A stretch of 42,584 nt of DNA from Hydrogenimonas sp. GTDB taxonomy: Bacteria > Campylobacterota > Campylobacteria > Campylobacterales > Hydrogenimonadaceae. A model generated the notes under the pieces. The model ran no database searches. It was not told where the DNA came from and was given only the letters and a program-made list of their open reading frames with translations. The position numbers and the translations under genes were made by a program. The stretch covers positions 1-42,584 of the forward strand of contig WFUN01000012.1 of the NCBI GenBank assembly GCA_015484905.1, read 5' to 3'. Below, piece by piece: positions 1 to 9,167 of this stretch. Positions within the stretch are counted from its first letter, which is position 1, and each line of letters starts with the position of its first letter.

Positions 1-1
1 G

Positions 2-517
2 CTTTCTATAAATTATATCACTGCAAAAAAATTCTATAACAAAATTCGCAGACTTCTCATAATCGTGCTTCAAAAAAATTATGCCGATCACTATGAGGAT
101 GTATTGGAGTACGATGAATATCTCTACCTGGATCACTCCAAACGAAAAGACAAAAGATATATTTTCGATGCTCACAACTTTCTTACATTCGACTACGGAG
201 GAAAAGTTTACAACATACTCTTGCCATCGTTGAACCGTTATAAAAACGGATTTCAAACCGGCGAGGATGAACTTCAGTACAAGGAAATTTCAAGATTCTT
301 AAAGCTTAACCGTATTGCCAAACTGGAATCTTTCGATAACACAATAGAGAGATTCTGGATGTACTTTGATGGATTTATGAAAAAATACAGAGGAATCAAG
401 AGTGAAAATTTCATCTACTATCTCAAAGAGGCCGAATACAAATTCAACTACGAATCGAACGAAAGGATAGAAACGTTAAAAAAACTTTGGCTACGATACA
501 GACTGCAAAATCCTTGA
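2..517 (+). pseudogene. ISXO2/IS1595-like transposase, C-terminal part, degenerate and cut by the window edge
   Basis: The frame is open from base 2 with no start codon forced; a GTG at 65 is the first formal start inside the window. The C-terminal half, around the residues NTIERFW followed by KKYRGI and YYLKEAEYKFN, matches the end of ISXO2-like DDE transposases (usual form NGIE-x-FW, then KFRGI and HLKECEFRFN). The region that should carry the first acidic residue is still visible as EYDEYLYLD (family form E-x-DE-x-YFG). The middle section with the usual TDGW motif is unrecognisable. I infer an inactivated or strongly diverged insertion-sequence remnant. No terminal inverted repeats were found on the right side. 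A domesticated transposase-like protein is the alternative. Confidence 0.5.
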
Positions 518-579
518 GCGGTCTGGCTACAATATCTTCATTCTGTCCGTTCTTCTGAAAAGTGGTCCAATATATTTTT

Positions 580-596
580 GATAACGATTATCACTT
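580..596. promoter_or_regulatory. Fur-box-like dyad upstream of the porin
   Basis: The stretch GATAACGATTATCACTT closely resembles the 19-bp Fur consensus of alternating GATAAT/ATTATC units. It lies about 80 bp before the porin start and overlaps or adjoins likely -35/-10 sequence (TATAAG at 605-610, TATAAA at 612-617). Iron-dependent repression is inferred from the motif alone. Confidence 0.55.
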
Positions 597-641
597 TATT
601 GAAATATAAGCTATAAAAAGTAACAATACCACGAATGTTTT

Positions 642-661
642 GATATTGATTATCAATTATA
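642..661. promoter_or_regulatory. Second Fur-box-like dyad, just before the porin ribosome binding site
   Basis: The stretch GATATTGATTATCAATTATA is a second copy of a Fur-like dyad, with TTGATTATCAA as its symmetric core. It ends against the AGGGG Shine-Dalgarno sequence (661-665) of the porin gene. Two sites about 60 bp apart in one leader make regulation by Fur more credible than either alone. The core TTGAT-ATCAA also resembles an FNR/CRP half-site pair but lacks the usual four-base spacer. Confidence 0.5.
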
Positions 662-673
662 GGGGCTCTTTCC

Positions 674-1930
674 ATGAGAAGACTAATAACAGTCGCAGCT
701 ACCGTTTTGGTGATTTCAAATCTCGCCGCCGACGACCTCAACAAAAAAGAGGGAATAAAGACCATGCGTGAAAGCATAGGTGAAGTTCTGATGCTTGAAC
801 ACGCTTTGGCGCAGATTCGTGGGGGTTTTATCATGAGAGACGACAACAAAGATGCTACACATGAGAAAAAGGCAGTGGCAACAGGAGGGCATATCCATCT
901 TAAGACGAAAAGGCTCTATGGAGTCAATGCCGCTGCGGAGCTCTACACGGTACAGGATATGGGAGTACAAAAAAATGATCCCAACAGAATAGAGCCCACC
1001 TTTTTCGATGCGAAAAAATCGGGGTTTACAACTCTTTCTCAGGCGTATATCGATACAGCATGGGGAAATACGAATATAAGAGTCGGTCGACAGATGATCG
1101 ATACTCCACATGCAGATTCTGACGACATTCGTATGATGCCAAACTACTTTATGGCCTATACGGTAACAAATAGCGATATCGATGAAGTTACATTGAGAGC
1201 CGGAAAGATTGAACAGATGGCAGGATGGGAAAATGGTATCGATGCATCGAAGTTCATAAATGTTGGCAGATCTTTCGGAGCCGACGAAGATACGAGAGGT
1301 ATATATTTCGCTTCAGCGCTTTATGCCAGTCAGGAGGATAGCGTATTGCAGGCATGGTACTACAACTTTACAGATATCGCCGAGGTGGTATATTTTGAAG
1401 CTGCACATGAATTTTATACCGAGTCAGCCCATACCGTCGTCGGGCTACAGTATAACAGAGCGAAAGGAGCAGGCAGAGAGCTTCTTGGTGCGAAAGACTC
1501 TTTGACGCTGGGTTTGAGTGTACAAATCAGCTTTAAAAACAGAGGGCTTGGAATCATAGGAGCCTACAACCGTGAAAACGGCAGCAGCGGAGCATTCGGT
1601 AGCCTGGGTGGAGGACCCTATTTTACATCATTGGAAGATCAGACTCTTGATAACATCGGGACCAAAGGTGCGGCCTGGATAGCAGGAGTCTCTTACAGCT
1701 TTGCAAACAGCGTAATGGAAGGGCTTTGTATCGAGGCAGTCTATGGCGGTTTCAGGGCCGATGATGCATCCTTTTTCGAAACCTCAGAAACGGATATAAT
1801 CGTCACGCACGATATCCATGATAGAGTGAGCCTGGTTGCAGCTTTCGCTTTCATCGACGACAAAACGGCTTCAAACGACGACTACTCGCAACTAAGGCTC
1901 ATAGCGAACTACAACTTCAAAGGTCCGTAA
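674..1930 (+). CDS. Opr/OprD-like outer-membrane porin
   Basis: A 418-residue protein with an N-terminal signal peptide of about 19 residues (MRR, then a short hydrophobic stretch ending in Ala-Ala-Asp). It is followed by the layout of the Campylobacterota Opr family: a short helical segment with GIKTMRESIGEVLMLEHAL, then many alternating beta-strands such as GGHIHLKTKRLYGVNAAAELYT, and a final strand LRLIANYNFKGP. The family forms 16- or 18-stranded beta-barrels for passive uptake of small solutes. The substrate cannot be read from the sequence. AGGGG at 661-665 serves the ATG at 674. The two Fur-like sites in the leader suggest induction under iron limitation, so uptake of a chelate or metabolite needed then is an inference. 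The gene converges on hypF with 11 bases between. Confidence 0.75.
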   Translation: MRRLITVAATVLVISNLAADDLNKKEGIKTMRESIGEVLMLEHALAQIRGGFIMRDDNKDATHEKKAVATGGHIHLKTKRLYGVNAAAELYTVQDMGVQKNDPNRIEPTFFDAKKSGFTTLSQAYIDTAWGNTNIRVGRQMIDTPHADSDDIRMMPNYFMAYTVTNSDIDEVTLRAGKIEQMAGWENGIDASKFINVGRSFGADEDTRGIYFASALYASQEDSVLQAWYYNFTDIAEVVYFEAAHEFYTESAHTVVGLQYNRAKGAGRELLGAKDSLTLGLSVQISFKNRGLGIIGAYNRENGSSGAFGSLGGGPYFTSLEDQTLDNIGTKGAAWIAGVSYSFANSVMEGLCIEAVYGGFRADDASFFETSETDIIVTHDIHDRVSLVAAFAFIDDKTASNDDYSQLRLIANYNFKGP

Positions 1931-1941
1931 AACCCTTCTCA

Positions 1942-4197
1942 TCACTCGGTATGAAGCGCATACCATGCCTGTCCAAGAGCTATCGAGCCGTCGTTGGGTG
2001 GAACGTTGAGCGGGTGCAGCAAAGTTCTGTTCATACTTTGTAGCGCACACTTTGCAGCTCTGTAAAGGGTTCGGTTCTGAAACACGCCTCCGGTCATGAC
2101 GATTGGGACTTCACGATACTCTTTCGCAATTTTTACCATGATCCAAACCAGCGTAGCGATAAAACGATCCGCAACCATATCCGGTCTCTCTTCGACTATC
2201 TTCCTGACTACCGGTCTCCAATCTATAACTCCTTTGTCGACGCTCAGTGGCAGCGGTATCGGTTTTTCTCCACCTGCAGCAGCTTCCATCCGAAGTCCAC
2301 TCTCGCCTTCATATGTAACGTACTGGCATATTCCCTCAAGAGATGCCACCGCATCGAAAAGACGCCCCATCGAGGTGGTTAAAGGAGAGTTTATTCCTCT
2401 TTGCCACATTTGATGAAGCAGACTGATTTCTGATGGCTTAAACGCCGCAACGGTGGGTGAATCGAGCTTCGTAATCTCCTCTTTCGTGTAACACTCGAAA
2501 AGAAGAGACAGAGCGCTTCGACGCGGCTCACGGATAGCCTTTTCTCCTCCCAAGAGTCTAAACGGCCTTAAAGAGGCGACTCTTTCAAAACCTTTCACAT
2601 CACACAAAAGTACCTCTCCTCCCCATATCGTCCCATCTTCTGCATATCCTGTACCGTCCCATACGAAGGAGAGGACGCTATCTGTTATACCGTATTCGGC
2701 CATCACGGCGAGGGTATGTGCAAAATGGTGCTGTACGGTTTGAATGTGAAGTGTGTCGCGTATAGCGGATAGATTTTTTGTCCATTTTGTCGTTTCGTAG
2801 CGCGGATGTTTGTCGCATACGACGATATCGGGTTCAAAATCGTAAAAACGTCTGAAAGTCTCTACAGTTCTTTGAAAATAATCCATCGACCCAATAGAAC
2901 CCAGATCCCCGATATGGGGAGAAAGAACGATCCTCTCTCCATGTACGAGAGCGATGCTGTTTTTCTGATTCGCTCCAACCGCCAAAATCTTTTTTCCGGA
3001 AGCCTTTTCAAGCGGCATGGTCAAAGGAGCTATACCTCGTGCCACTCTGATCCACTGTATACGGGAGTCGACGATCTGTACCACCGAATCGTCGCAGGCG
3101 TTCACGATCTCTCTGTCATGATCAAGTATCGCATCTACTACATCACCGAGCTTTCGCTGCAGCTCTTTGGCACCTCTGATTATAGGCTCACCACCCAGAT
3201 TCGCACTTGTTGCTACGAGTGGATTCTCGAGATGATCTAAAAGAAGAAGGTGCAGCGGCGTAGAGGGAAGCATTATACCTATACGGTCTATGGCGGGCGC
3301 CACTGCATCCGAAAGAGCTTGCAAGGGGGTTTTGTCAGACTTTTTCATAATAACTACAGGCCTGATTACGGATGCAAGCAGCTCTTTTTCGGTCGAATCC
3401 GCATCTGCAAGCTCTACAGCCGTCTGCAGATCCTTTACCATAATTGCAAAGGGTTTGAAGGGGCGCTGTTTTCTCTCTCTGAGTCTCTTTACAGCCGCAT
3501 CGTTTGATGCGTCACACATAAGATGGAATCCTCCCATCCCTTTGACTGCCACTATTTTACCCTCCTTGAACAGTCTGGCCGTCTCTTTTACAATGTCTCT
3601 TTTTTTCATGTCAAACCTGGTATCGCCTACAAGAAGAGATAGAGTCGGGCCGCAATCATGACAGCTTATCGGCTGAGCGTGATATCTGCGGTTCATTGGA
3701 TCCTCATACTCTTCGCGGCATCTTGAACACATTTCGAAACGTTCCATAGAAGTGTTTGGTCTGTCATAAGGAACGGTAACGGTAATGGTGTAACGCGGTC
3801 CGCAGTCGGTGCAGTTTATAAAGGGGTAGAGATATCTGCGGTTTTTTGGATCTCTCATCTCCTCGATACAACTGTCACAGATCGTCATATCCGGACCTAC
3901 GGCTGTCCTTTTGGAACTTCCGGCGTCTGAAGCCATAATGTGAAAGCCTCTCTCGCCCAAACTTTCTACCACACACTTTTTCAAAGAATCTATTCGAGCA
4001 AGAGGAGGAAGTTCATTGTAAAACCTCTTGAAAAAGAGTTCTATCGACTCGTTCTCTCCCTCCAGCTCCAGCGTTACACCGTTTCCATCATTGAGCACAT
4101 AACCGCCAAGCCCAGCCTCCTGTGCAAGACGATACACAAAGGGTCTGAAGCCGACTCCCTGTACGATGCCGGTTATCTGATATCTGTATCTTCTCAT
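1942..4197 (-). CDS. hypF: Carbamoyltransferase HypF, [NiFe]-hydrogenase maturation
   Basis: HypF converts carbamoyl phosphate and ATP to a carbamoyl adenylate and hands the carbamoyl group to the C-terminal Cys of HypE, the source of the cyanide ligands of the NiFe site. All domains are present in 751 residues, the usual length. An acylphosphatase domain carries GVGFRP at 14-19. Two zinc fingers have Cys 107/110-129/132 and 157/160-179/182. A YrdC-like adenylation domain spans roughly 200-385 (KGMGGFHLMCDA). A Kae1-like carbamoyl transfer domain follows, with HHFAH at 490-494, DGTGYAEDG, GGVFQNRTL and a C-terminal NDGSIALGQ. It is the last gene of the hyd operon, starting three bases after the hydE stop, so it is probably translationally coupled. 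hypA, hypB, hypC, hypD and hypE are not in this window. Confidence 0.96.
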   Translation of the reverse strand: MRRYRYQITGIVQGVGFRPFVYRLAQEAGLGGYVLNDGNGVTLELEGENESIELFFKRFYNELPPLARIDSLKKCVVESLGERGFHIMASDAGSSKRTAVGPDMTICDSCIEEMRDPKNRRYLYPFINCTDCGPRYTITVTVPYDRPNTSMERFEMCSRCREEYEDPMNRRYHAQPISCHDCGPTLSLLVGDTRFDMKKRDIVKETARLFKEGKIVAVKGMGGFHLMCDASNDAAVKRLRERKQRPFKPFAIMVKDLQTAVELADADSTEKELLASVIRPVVIMKKSDKTPLQALSDAVAPAIDRIGIMLPSTPLHLLLLDHLENPLVATSANLGGEPIIRGAKELQRKLGDVVDAILDHDREIVNACDDSVVQIVDSRIQWIRVARGIAPLTMPLEKASGKKILAVGANQKNSIALVHGERIVLSPHIGDLGSIGSMDYFQRTVETFRRFYDFEPDIVVCDKHPRYETTKWTKNLSAIRDTLHIQTVQHHFAHTLAVMAEYGITDSVLSFVWDGTGYAEDGTIWGGEVLLCDVKGFERVASLRPFRLLGGEKAIREPRRSALSLLFECYTKEEITKLDSPTVAAFKPSEISLLHQMWQRGINSPLTTSMGRLFDAVASLEGICQYVTYEGESGLRMEAAAGGEKPIPLPLSVDKGVIDWRPVVRKIVEERPDMVADRFIATLVWIMVKIAKEYREVPIVMTGGVFQNRTLYRAAKCALQSMNRTLLHPLNVPPNDGSIALGQAWYALHTE

Positions 4198-4200
4198 ACG

Positions 4201-6129
4201 TTAAATATAAAGAGCCCCTATCAAAGCACTCTTTCTGTCCATCGGATAAAAACGGTTCATGTAGAAGGAGTCTTTTGCCATTTTGCTCTCCACCCTACTG
4301 TATAAAGAGGGAGTTGCAAATACTTTGCCACACAATGCTGTTTTCTTTGCTTTCGCCCGCTGCTTCAGTTTCGAAGAGACATCTACAATATAGTCGCCAA
4401 ACGATTCAAAAATGGAAAACGCAACGAGCGGAGCTTCGGCATCCGCCATCCTGTAGCTCATGAGGCTCGCCAAAAATGCATATGGGTCGAATCTGCTGCC
4501 GTTTAGAGTCATGTCCACCTGAAGGCCCCCTCTTGCAGAAAACTTAAGTGCCTCTTTTTGCAGTGCATCTATTCCGATATCTTTGAGATCCAGAATAATG
4601 GAGGCTGCGTCGAAAACACTCTTTATACGATAGCCGCCAAACAACCTTTCAGCAGTGTTTGGAAACCTTTTTGAGAAATTCATCGTTAATCTTTCCGACC
4701 CATCTCTCAACTCCAAAATCCTCTTTTCAAGATTTTGCGATTCGAACTTCACGGAAGGAACGGCACAGATACACCTTTTCCCATCGTAATAGAGAAATAT
4801 CGGCTCCTCTTCGAAATATACACCCACACTCTTTGTACCCAGTGCACCGTTTTCTGCCAATACGGAAAGGATGGAAGCTTCAGCCTGCGAAAAAAAATGT
4901 CTGTTGGAGTGGCTTGGTATTTCCATTTCATCATCAACGACAAAAAGCTCTTTCCCGGCAGCACTGCCGAACTTTTCACTTCTGTCTATCTTTATACCGT
5001 TTTGTATAGGGATCGCTGCCATTTCATGGGCATAAACTATCCTTTCGCTACCGATATTCAAAGAGAATGGAAAAACTGCTCTCTCTCCCTCCGCTACAAA
5101 TCTTACACCCTTGTTTACGAAGAGCTTCAAATCTTTTTGGGGCTCTATTTTAAGATCATAATCTAAAATCCAATCGCTCTCTTCTCTCTCTTTGCACTCG
5201 ATATATGCGATATGGCTGCGGCCCAATGCAAGCAGCTCTTTTGAAAGAAGAATCGTAAATCCGTCATCTGGATGCTTTACCAGCGCGGATCTGCCGTAGA
5301 GGCCAGCCAGAGAGTCGTCTGCGACAGTGAGATTCAAAAGAGGCTTCTCTATACTCAGCAGAAGATTTTTTTCATCATCTATTACACTACATATATGAGC
5401 AATTTTCGTCGCATCCACAATAAGCATTTTCATCGACCCACGAGGCTGAAACCGGATGGGATCGAAAAAGAGTCGCCATCCGTTTAGGCTCTTTACGAGA
5501 ACTCTCCTGCCAGAGTCTATCTCTTTGGCGGCCGTTTCGAACAAGCGCTTGTAACTCTCTTTTTCATCTGCATACAGTTTCGATTTTTTCGAACCCATTT
5601 CGATGGGGACTCCACACTCTGTGCAAGATATATCCGGCATACTCTTTCTAAACGCACTCTTTTCAAACTCAAACAGGCATGAATCACACATCTTAAGAGG
5701 GCTCAAACCCGTATTCTCTCTAATATAGGGGTATCTCTCAAGAAGAGGGTAGTGGTAACCGCAGCAGTTGCATGAAGTGAACGGATAGTAGTAACGTCTT
5801 GAAGAGGGATCAAATATCTCTCTCAAACATCTTGGGCACAAAGAGACGCTAAAAGGTGACAGCTCGTCGGATCCGTTAGCCAAAGATACCCGAGTCTCCT
5901 CCTCGATTTTGCAGGAAAAGTCTTTCATAAATATTGATGCGGGAAGTGTCGAAGCGAGTCTATGTATGAATAGCTCAAAAGAGGCGTCATTTTCATCAGC
6001 TATCACACTTATACTGTTGTCCGACTGCGAAACGAAAATATCGACTCTCTCCTCTTTTGCCAGAGCCTCTATAAATCTCTTTATATATTTTTGCTTCGAG
6101 ACAAATCCTATCTCCATTACCAACGCCAT
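4201..6129 (-). CDS. hydE: HydE, HypF-like hydrogenase accessory protein lacking catalytic motifs
   Basis: The gene occupies the hydE position (after the protease) of the Wolinella/Helicobacter hyd operon; HydE is known to be needed for hydrogenase activity in Helicobacter pylori. By eye the 642 residues follow HypF end to end. An acylphosphatase-like start has SKQKYIKR where HypF has GVGFRP. Two intact zinc fingers follow (Cys 98/101-120/123 and 148/151-169/172). Next comes a YrdC-like segment (RRVLVKSLNGWRLFFDP near 208-224), then a Kae1-like part in which HHFAH has become HFFSQ near 411-415. The C-terminal NDGSIALGQAWY has become MDRKSALIGALY. The catalytic signatures are therefore gone while the fold and zinc sites remain. 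AAAGGAGTTGA precedes the ATG, giving a firm start. I infer a scaffold or client-binding role in cofactor assembly. Membership of the HydE family is inferred from position and resemblance, without a search. Confidence 0.78.
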   Translation of the reverse strand: MALVMEIGFVSKQKYIKRFIEALAKEERVDIFVSQSDNSISVIADENDASFELFIHRLASTLPASIFMKDFSCKIEEETRVSLANGSDELSPFSVSLCPRCLREIFDPSSRRYYYPFTSCNCCGYHYPLLERYPYIRENTGLSPLKMCDSCLFEFEKSAFRKSMPDISCTECGVPIEMGSKKSKLYADEKESYKRLFETAAKEIDSGRRVLVKSLNGWRLFFDPIRFQPRGSMKMLIVDATKIAHICSVIDDEKNLLLSIEKPLLNLTVADDSLAGLYGRSALVKHPDDGFTILLSKELLALGRSHIAYIECKEREESDWILDYDLKIEPQKDLKLFVNKGVRFVAEGERAVFPFSLNIGSERIVYAHEMAAIPIQNGIKIDRSEKFGSAAGKELFVVDDEMEIPSHSNRHFFSQAEASILSVLAENGALGTKSVGVYFEEEPIFLYYDGKRCICAVPSVKFESQNLEKRILELRDGSERLTMNFSKRFPNTAERLFGGYRIKSVFDAASIILDLKDIGIDALQKEALKFSARGGLQVDMTLNGSRFDPYAFLASLMSYRMADAEAPLVAFSIFESFGDYIVDVSSKLKQRAKAKKTALCGKVFATPSLYSRVESKMAKDSFYMNRFYPMDRKSALIGALYI

Positions 6130-6166
6130 TCAACTCCTTTATAATAAATTCGCCAAACAACGAAAC

Positions 6167-6715
6167 TCAAGTGGATAAGTGAAGAGCATTTTGTGATGGT
6201 GAATTGTAGGAGGCGATTATCTTTTCGAGTGAAAAGTCTCTCTTTCTTGAAACTTTTACCCCGCATCGTCTCAACTCTTTTACGGCTTCATCTATCAATC
6301 CGCCAAATCCGTTTTTCACACTATCGCTAAGAGAGATATCCACACTCTTTATATCTTCCGGGATTATCCCTATCACACTCACTTGCGCAATCGACTCCAG
6401 CATGGAACATATCTCGAGCATTTCTACTACTTCGACCTCATGCGCCGTTTTGCGGTAATTTCCAAGACCAATCAAAGCTTCCGAGGGAAGATTGTATACC
6501 GTACCAGGCGTATCGTTTATGGAGAGGGTATCCAAAATGAGAACCTTTTTGTATGTCTGGTAGTAACTCATCAGACCAAAACCCAGCGTCCCTCCGTCGA
6601 TCATATCTACAGGAGGAAAGAAATCGTAATTCTCCTCCAGGTATCTTACGGCATAGACTCCCACCCCTTCATCTTTAAAGAGTATATTGCCTATACCGAT
6701 TATCACAATATCCAC
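6167..6715 (-). CDS. hydD: Hydrogenase maturation protease HydD (HyaD/HybD family)
   Basis: An endopeptidase that removes the C-terminal peptide of the large subunit once nickel is in place. The three nickel-sensing ligands of HybD (Glu16, Asp62, His93) are matched here by Glu16 in GIGNILFKDEGVG, Asp62 in LILDTLSIND and His92 in RKTAHEVE. The start is a GTG at 6715, preceded by GGAGGTAG nine bases upstream; that Shine-Dalgarno overlaps the hydC stop codon, so the two genes are coupled. The C-terminal 25 or so residues after RKRDF run beyond the usual HybD length (about 164 residues) and show no recognisable motif. The substrate is almost certainly HydB, two genes upstream. Confidence 0.95.
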   Translation of the reverse strand: MDIVIIGIGNILFKDEGVGVYAVRYLEENYDFFPPVDMIDGGTLGFGLMSYYQTYKKVLILDTLSINDTPGTVYNLPSEALIGLGNYRKTAHEVEVVEMLEICSMLESIAQVSVIGIIPEDIKSVDISLSDSVKNGFGGLIDEAVKELRRCGVKVSRKRDFSLEKIIASYNSPSQNALHLST

Positions 6716-6721
6716 TCTCGG

Positions 6722-7426
6722 CTACCTCCGCTTTTCGACATATTTGCTGCCACCAAATACAATTGCAATATCGCCCTCCTGCCAATATATTGTTCGCCAT
6801 ATCTGATAGTATATATGAAACACTACCCACGAGACGATCCACCACATTGTAGTGTGATGGGAGATGCGTACATCCATCAGTGTACCACCTGTTGCGGCGA
6901 TAGTCCAGTCGGTAGCGTTATGCAGAAGTGCCGGCCACCACTTTCCGATCGAACTCAGCCCAGACTCGAGTCCTTGAACATAGAGCTGAAGACCGGTAAA
7001 AAGCATCCAGACAAGCAATAGATGCAAAATAGCGAAGTAGACCACATTGAAGCTGTCACGGTGTGTCGAGTCGAATCTCTTTCTGCGGTTGAAAGTGAGC
7101 AGATTGAAAATCACCTCGAAAAACTCTTTGACATTCTTTCCGGTAGGGATCAGCTTTTTGTAGGCCTTTTCGAAGCGGCTGAAAAAGTAGAGATAGGCTA
7201 TAACTATCAATGTTACATCGAGTATGATAGCTCCTATGAAGTGGATCCATCTGTTCCACGCCATCACATATTTATCTACGGCCGGATCGGCTATCAGTGT
7301 CTGATAGTACGGGTGTGCTATATATAGACCGGTTATCACGGCGGTCAGTATACATATGGCATTGATCCAGTGTATTACACGACCGGTCGCGGTCATCCGC
7401 CTGACCCTCTTATATAACGGTTTCAT
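6722..7426 (-). CDS. hydC: Hydrogenase membrane cytochrome b subunit HydC
   Basis: A di-haem b membrane protein that takes electrons from the HydA iron-sulfur chain and reduces the quinone pool. Four or five hydrophobic helices are visible. The likely haem ligands His19 (RVIHW), His62 (RWIHF), His190 or His191 (ISHHTT) and His204 (VVFHIYY) keep the spacing of the Wolinella HydC ligands; the last pair is 14 or 13 apart. I place the start at ATG 7426, behind a perfect AAAGGAGG with four bases spacing. An upstream in-frame start at 7555 would run 119 bases into hydB and has no support. The resulting 234 residues match the family length. The hydB stop is ten bases upstream. Confidence 0.93.
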   Translation of the reverse strand: MKPLYKRVRRMTATGRVIHWINAICILTAVITGLYIAHPYYQTLIADPAVDKYVMAWNRWIHFIGAIILDVTLIVIAYLYFFSRFEKAYKKLIPTGKNVKEFFEVIFNLLTFNRRKRFDSTHRDSFNVVYFAILHLLLVWMLFTGLQLYVQGLESGLSSIGKWWPALLHNATDWTIAATGGTLMDVRISHHTTMWWIVSWVVFHIYYQIWRTIYWQEGDIAIVFGGSKYVEKRR

Positions 7427-7436
7427 GCTACCTCCT

Positions 7437-9167
7437 TTATGTAGAGCAGCTCGTGTCGACCTTGTATACTCCAAGCTCTTTTCCTTTTGTGTCGACAATA
7501 TGTACGGCACAGGCGATACAGGGATCGAAACTGTGAATTGTGCGCAAAATTTCAAGCGGCTGATTCGGATCTGTCACTTTGATACCCACAAGGCTCGCCT
7601 CATACGCACCTTTTCTTCCCTTACGGTCACGAGGAGAAGCGTTCCATGTCGAAGGAACCACTATCTGGTAATTGGCGACTTTTCCGTTTTCTATGCGTAT
7701 CCAGTGTCCAAGAGCGCCTCTTGGAGCCTCGGCGAGACCGTATCCTTTAGCTTCGCTGCTTACCTTTTTGAAGTCAAATTCTATCCAGGTCGACAGATCT
7801 CCAGAAGCTGCGTTTGAAGCCAGCTCGTCGACCCATTCAACCAATACATCTGCCATAAGCTCAGTCTCAATGGCACGTGCCGCGGTTCTGCCGACTGTCG
7901 AAAAGAGAACTTCCGTTGGGAATTTCGCGTTTTTAAGAAAGCGGGTCACATATTCGGTAACTCTTCTATCCTTCCTGGCAACACCCACTATCATGCGTGC
8001 CAGTGGTCCTACTTCAACCCGACTGTCATCATAAACTGGAGCTTTTATCCAGCTGTACTTGTTTTTTGTATCAAGATATACCACTCCATTCTCTTTTCGT
8101 CCAAACCCGGTATATTCAGGATCGGTCTTTCCATCAAACGGATGCAGCGGCTTCTCTCCTTTATACCATGCGTGAGCGACATCCTCCGTTATGCTTTCCG
8201 GATCGAAATTAAGAGGTCTTTCAAGATCTCCATTTAAAACGACCCCGTTTGGAAAGAGCAGTTTTGAATTGTAAAAACCGGTATCGTCCAGCCGAAAATC
8301 TCCATATGACATGTAACTTTTAAGTCCAGCACCTGTTGCACTCAAAGCTTCATCCGCATACATCGTTCCAGCCATATATACATCAGGCAGATAGGCCTGT
8401 TTGATAAATTTTCTATATTTCATAAGCAGTGTTTTGTAGAGTGCGATACGCGAAGGATTTTCAATATCCTGGACACATGTCACACCTCCTACAACGATAC
8501 TTTGCGGATGGGGGTTTTTACCGCCGAATATAGCCATCATCTTCGCCGCATCACGCTGTAAATCGAGTGCCTGAAGATAGTGCGTGACACCGACTAAATT
8601 CTGCTCTGGCGTCAGTTTGTAGCTTCCATTGCCCCAGTATCCGTTTCCAAAAATTCCAAGACGCCCCTGTTTTACAAACTTTTCAAGCCTTGTTTTTACC
8701 TGCCTGAAAGCGCTTTGTGCATCTGTCCACGGTTCGACTCCGGCTACCTTTGCCCATTTCGCAGCTTCTGCAGCCGCCTTTTTGGGGTCGGCTTTCAATG
8801 CCGAAACGATATCTACCCAATCAAGCGCATGCAGATGGTAGAAGTGAACGACATGATCGTGGACATAAAGGGCTCCTTGTATAAGGTTTCGGACAATCCT
8901 CGCATTCTTGGGAATGGTGATGCCGAATGCATGCTCTACAGCCTCTATGCTGCGCTGATAGTGTGTACCTGTACAGACTCCGCATATTCGCATTGCAAGC
9001 AATCCGCAGTCACGCGGATCACGTCCTTGAAGTATGGTTTCTATTCCACGAAACATTGTAGAAGAGCTGTATGCATCTACAATATTGTTATTGTCATCGA
9101 TTACGGCTTCTATTCTCAAATGGCCCTCGATCCTTGTAATTGGATCCACTACGATATGTCTGCTCAT
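7437..9167 (-). CDS. hydB: [NiFe]-hydrogenase large subunit HydB
   Basis: The catalytic subunit that binds the NiFe(CN)2CO centre. The N-terminal ligand motif RICGVCTGTH and the C-terminal DPCIACAVH are both complete. Maturation cleavage is expected after that His, releasing a 20-residue tail ending in Cys-Ser-Thr. The length of 576 residues is normal for a membrane-bound uptake (group 1) enzyme. The start ATG overlaps the hydA stop as ATGA, which fixes the start and implies translational coupling. There is no signal peptide, as expected, because it is carried out with HydA by the Tat system. Together with HydA and HydC it should form a periplasm-facing, quinone-reducing H2 oxidase. Confidence 0.97.
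   Translation of the reverse strand: MSRHIVVDPITRIEGHLRIEAVIDDNNNIVDAYSSSTMFRGIETILQGRDPRDCGLLAMRICGVCTGTHYQRSIEAVEHAFGITIPKNARIVRNLIQGALYVHDHVVHFYHLHALDWVDIVSALKADPKKAAAEAAKWAKVAGVEPWTDAQSAFRQVKTRLEKFVKQGRLGIFGNGYWGNGSYKLTPEQNLVGVTHYLQALDLQRDAAKMMAIFGGKNPHPQSIVVGGVTCVQDIENPSRIALYKTLLMKYRKFIKQAYLPDVYMAGTMYADEALSATGAGLKSYMSYGDFRLDDTGFYNSKLLFPNGVVLNGDLERPLNFDPESITEDVAHAWYKGEKPLHPFDGKTDPEYTGFGRKENGVVYLDTKNKYSWIKAPVYDDSRVEVGPLARMIVGVARKDRRVTEYVTRFLKNAKFPTEVLFSTVGRTAARAIETELMADVLVEWVDELASNAASGDLSTWIEFDFKKVSSEAKGYGLAEAPRGALGHWIRIENGKVANYQIVVPSTWNASPRDRKGRKGAYEASLVGIKVTDPNQPLEILRTIHSFDPCIACAVHIVDTKGKELGVYKVDTSCST

Noticed and set aside
538-849. Minus-strand frame overlapping the porin start
   Set aside because: It covers the Fur-like sites and the porin signal peptide, and lacks a family match.
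7427-7555. N-terminal extension of HydC
   Set aside because: It would overlap hydB by 119 bases; a perfect Shine-Dalgarno serves ATG 7426 instead.
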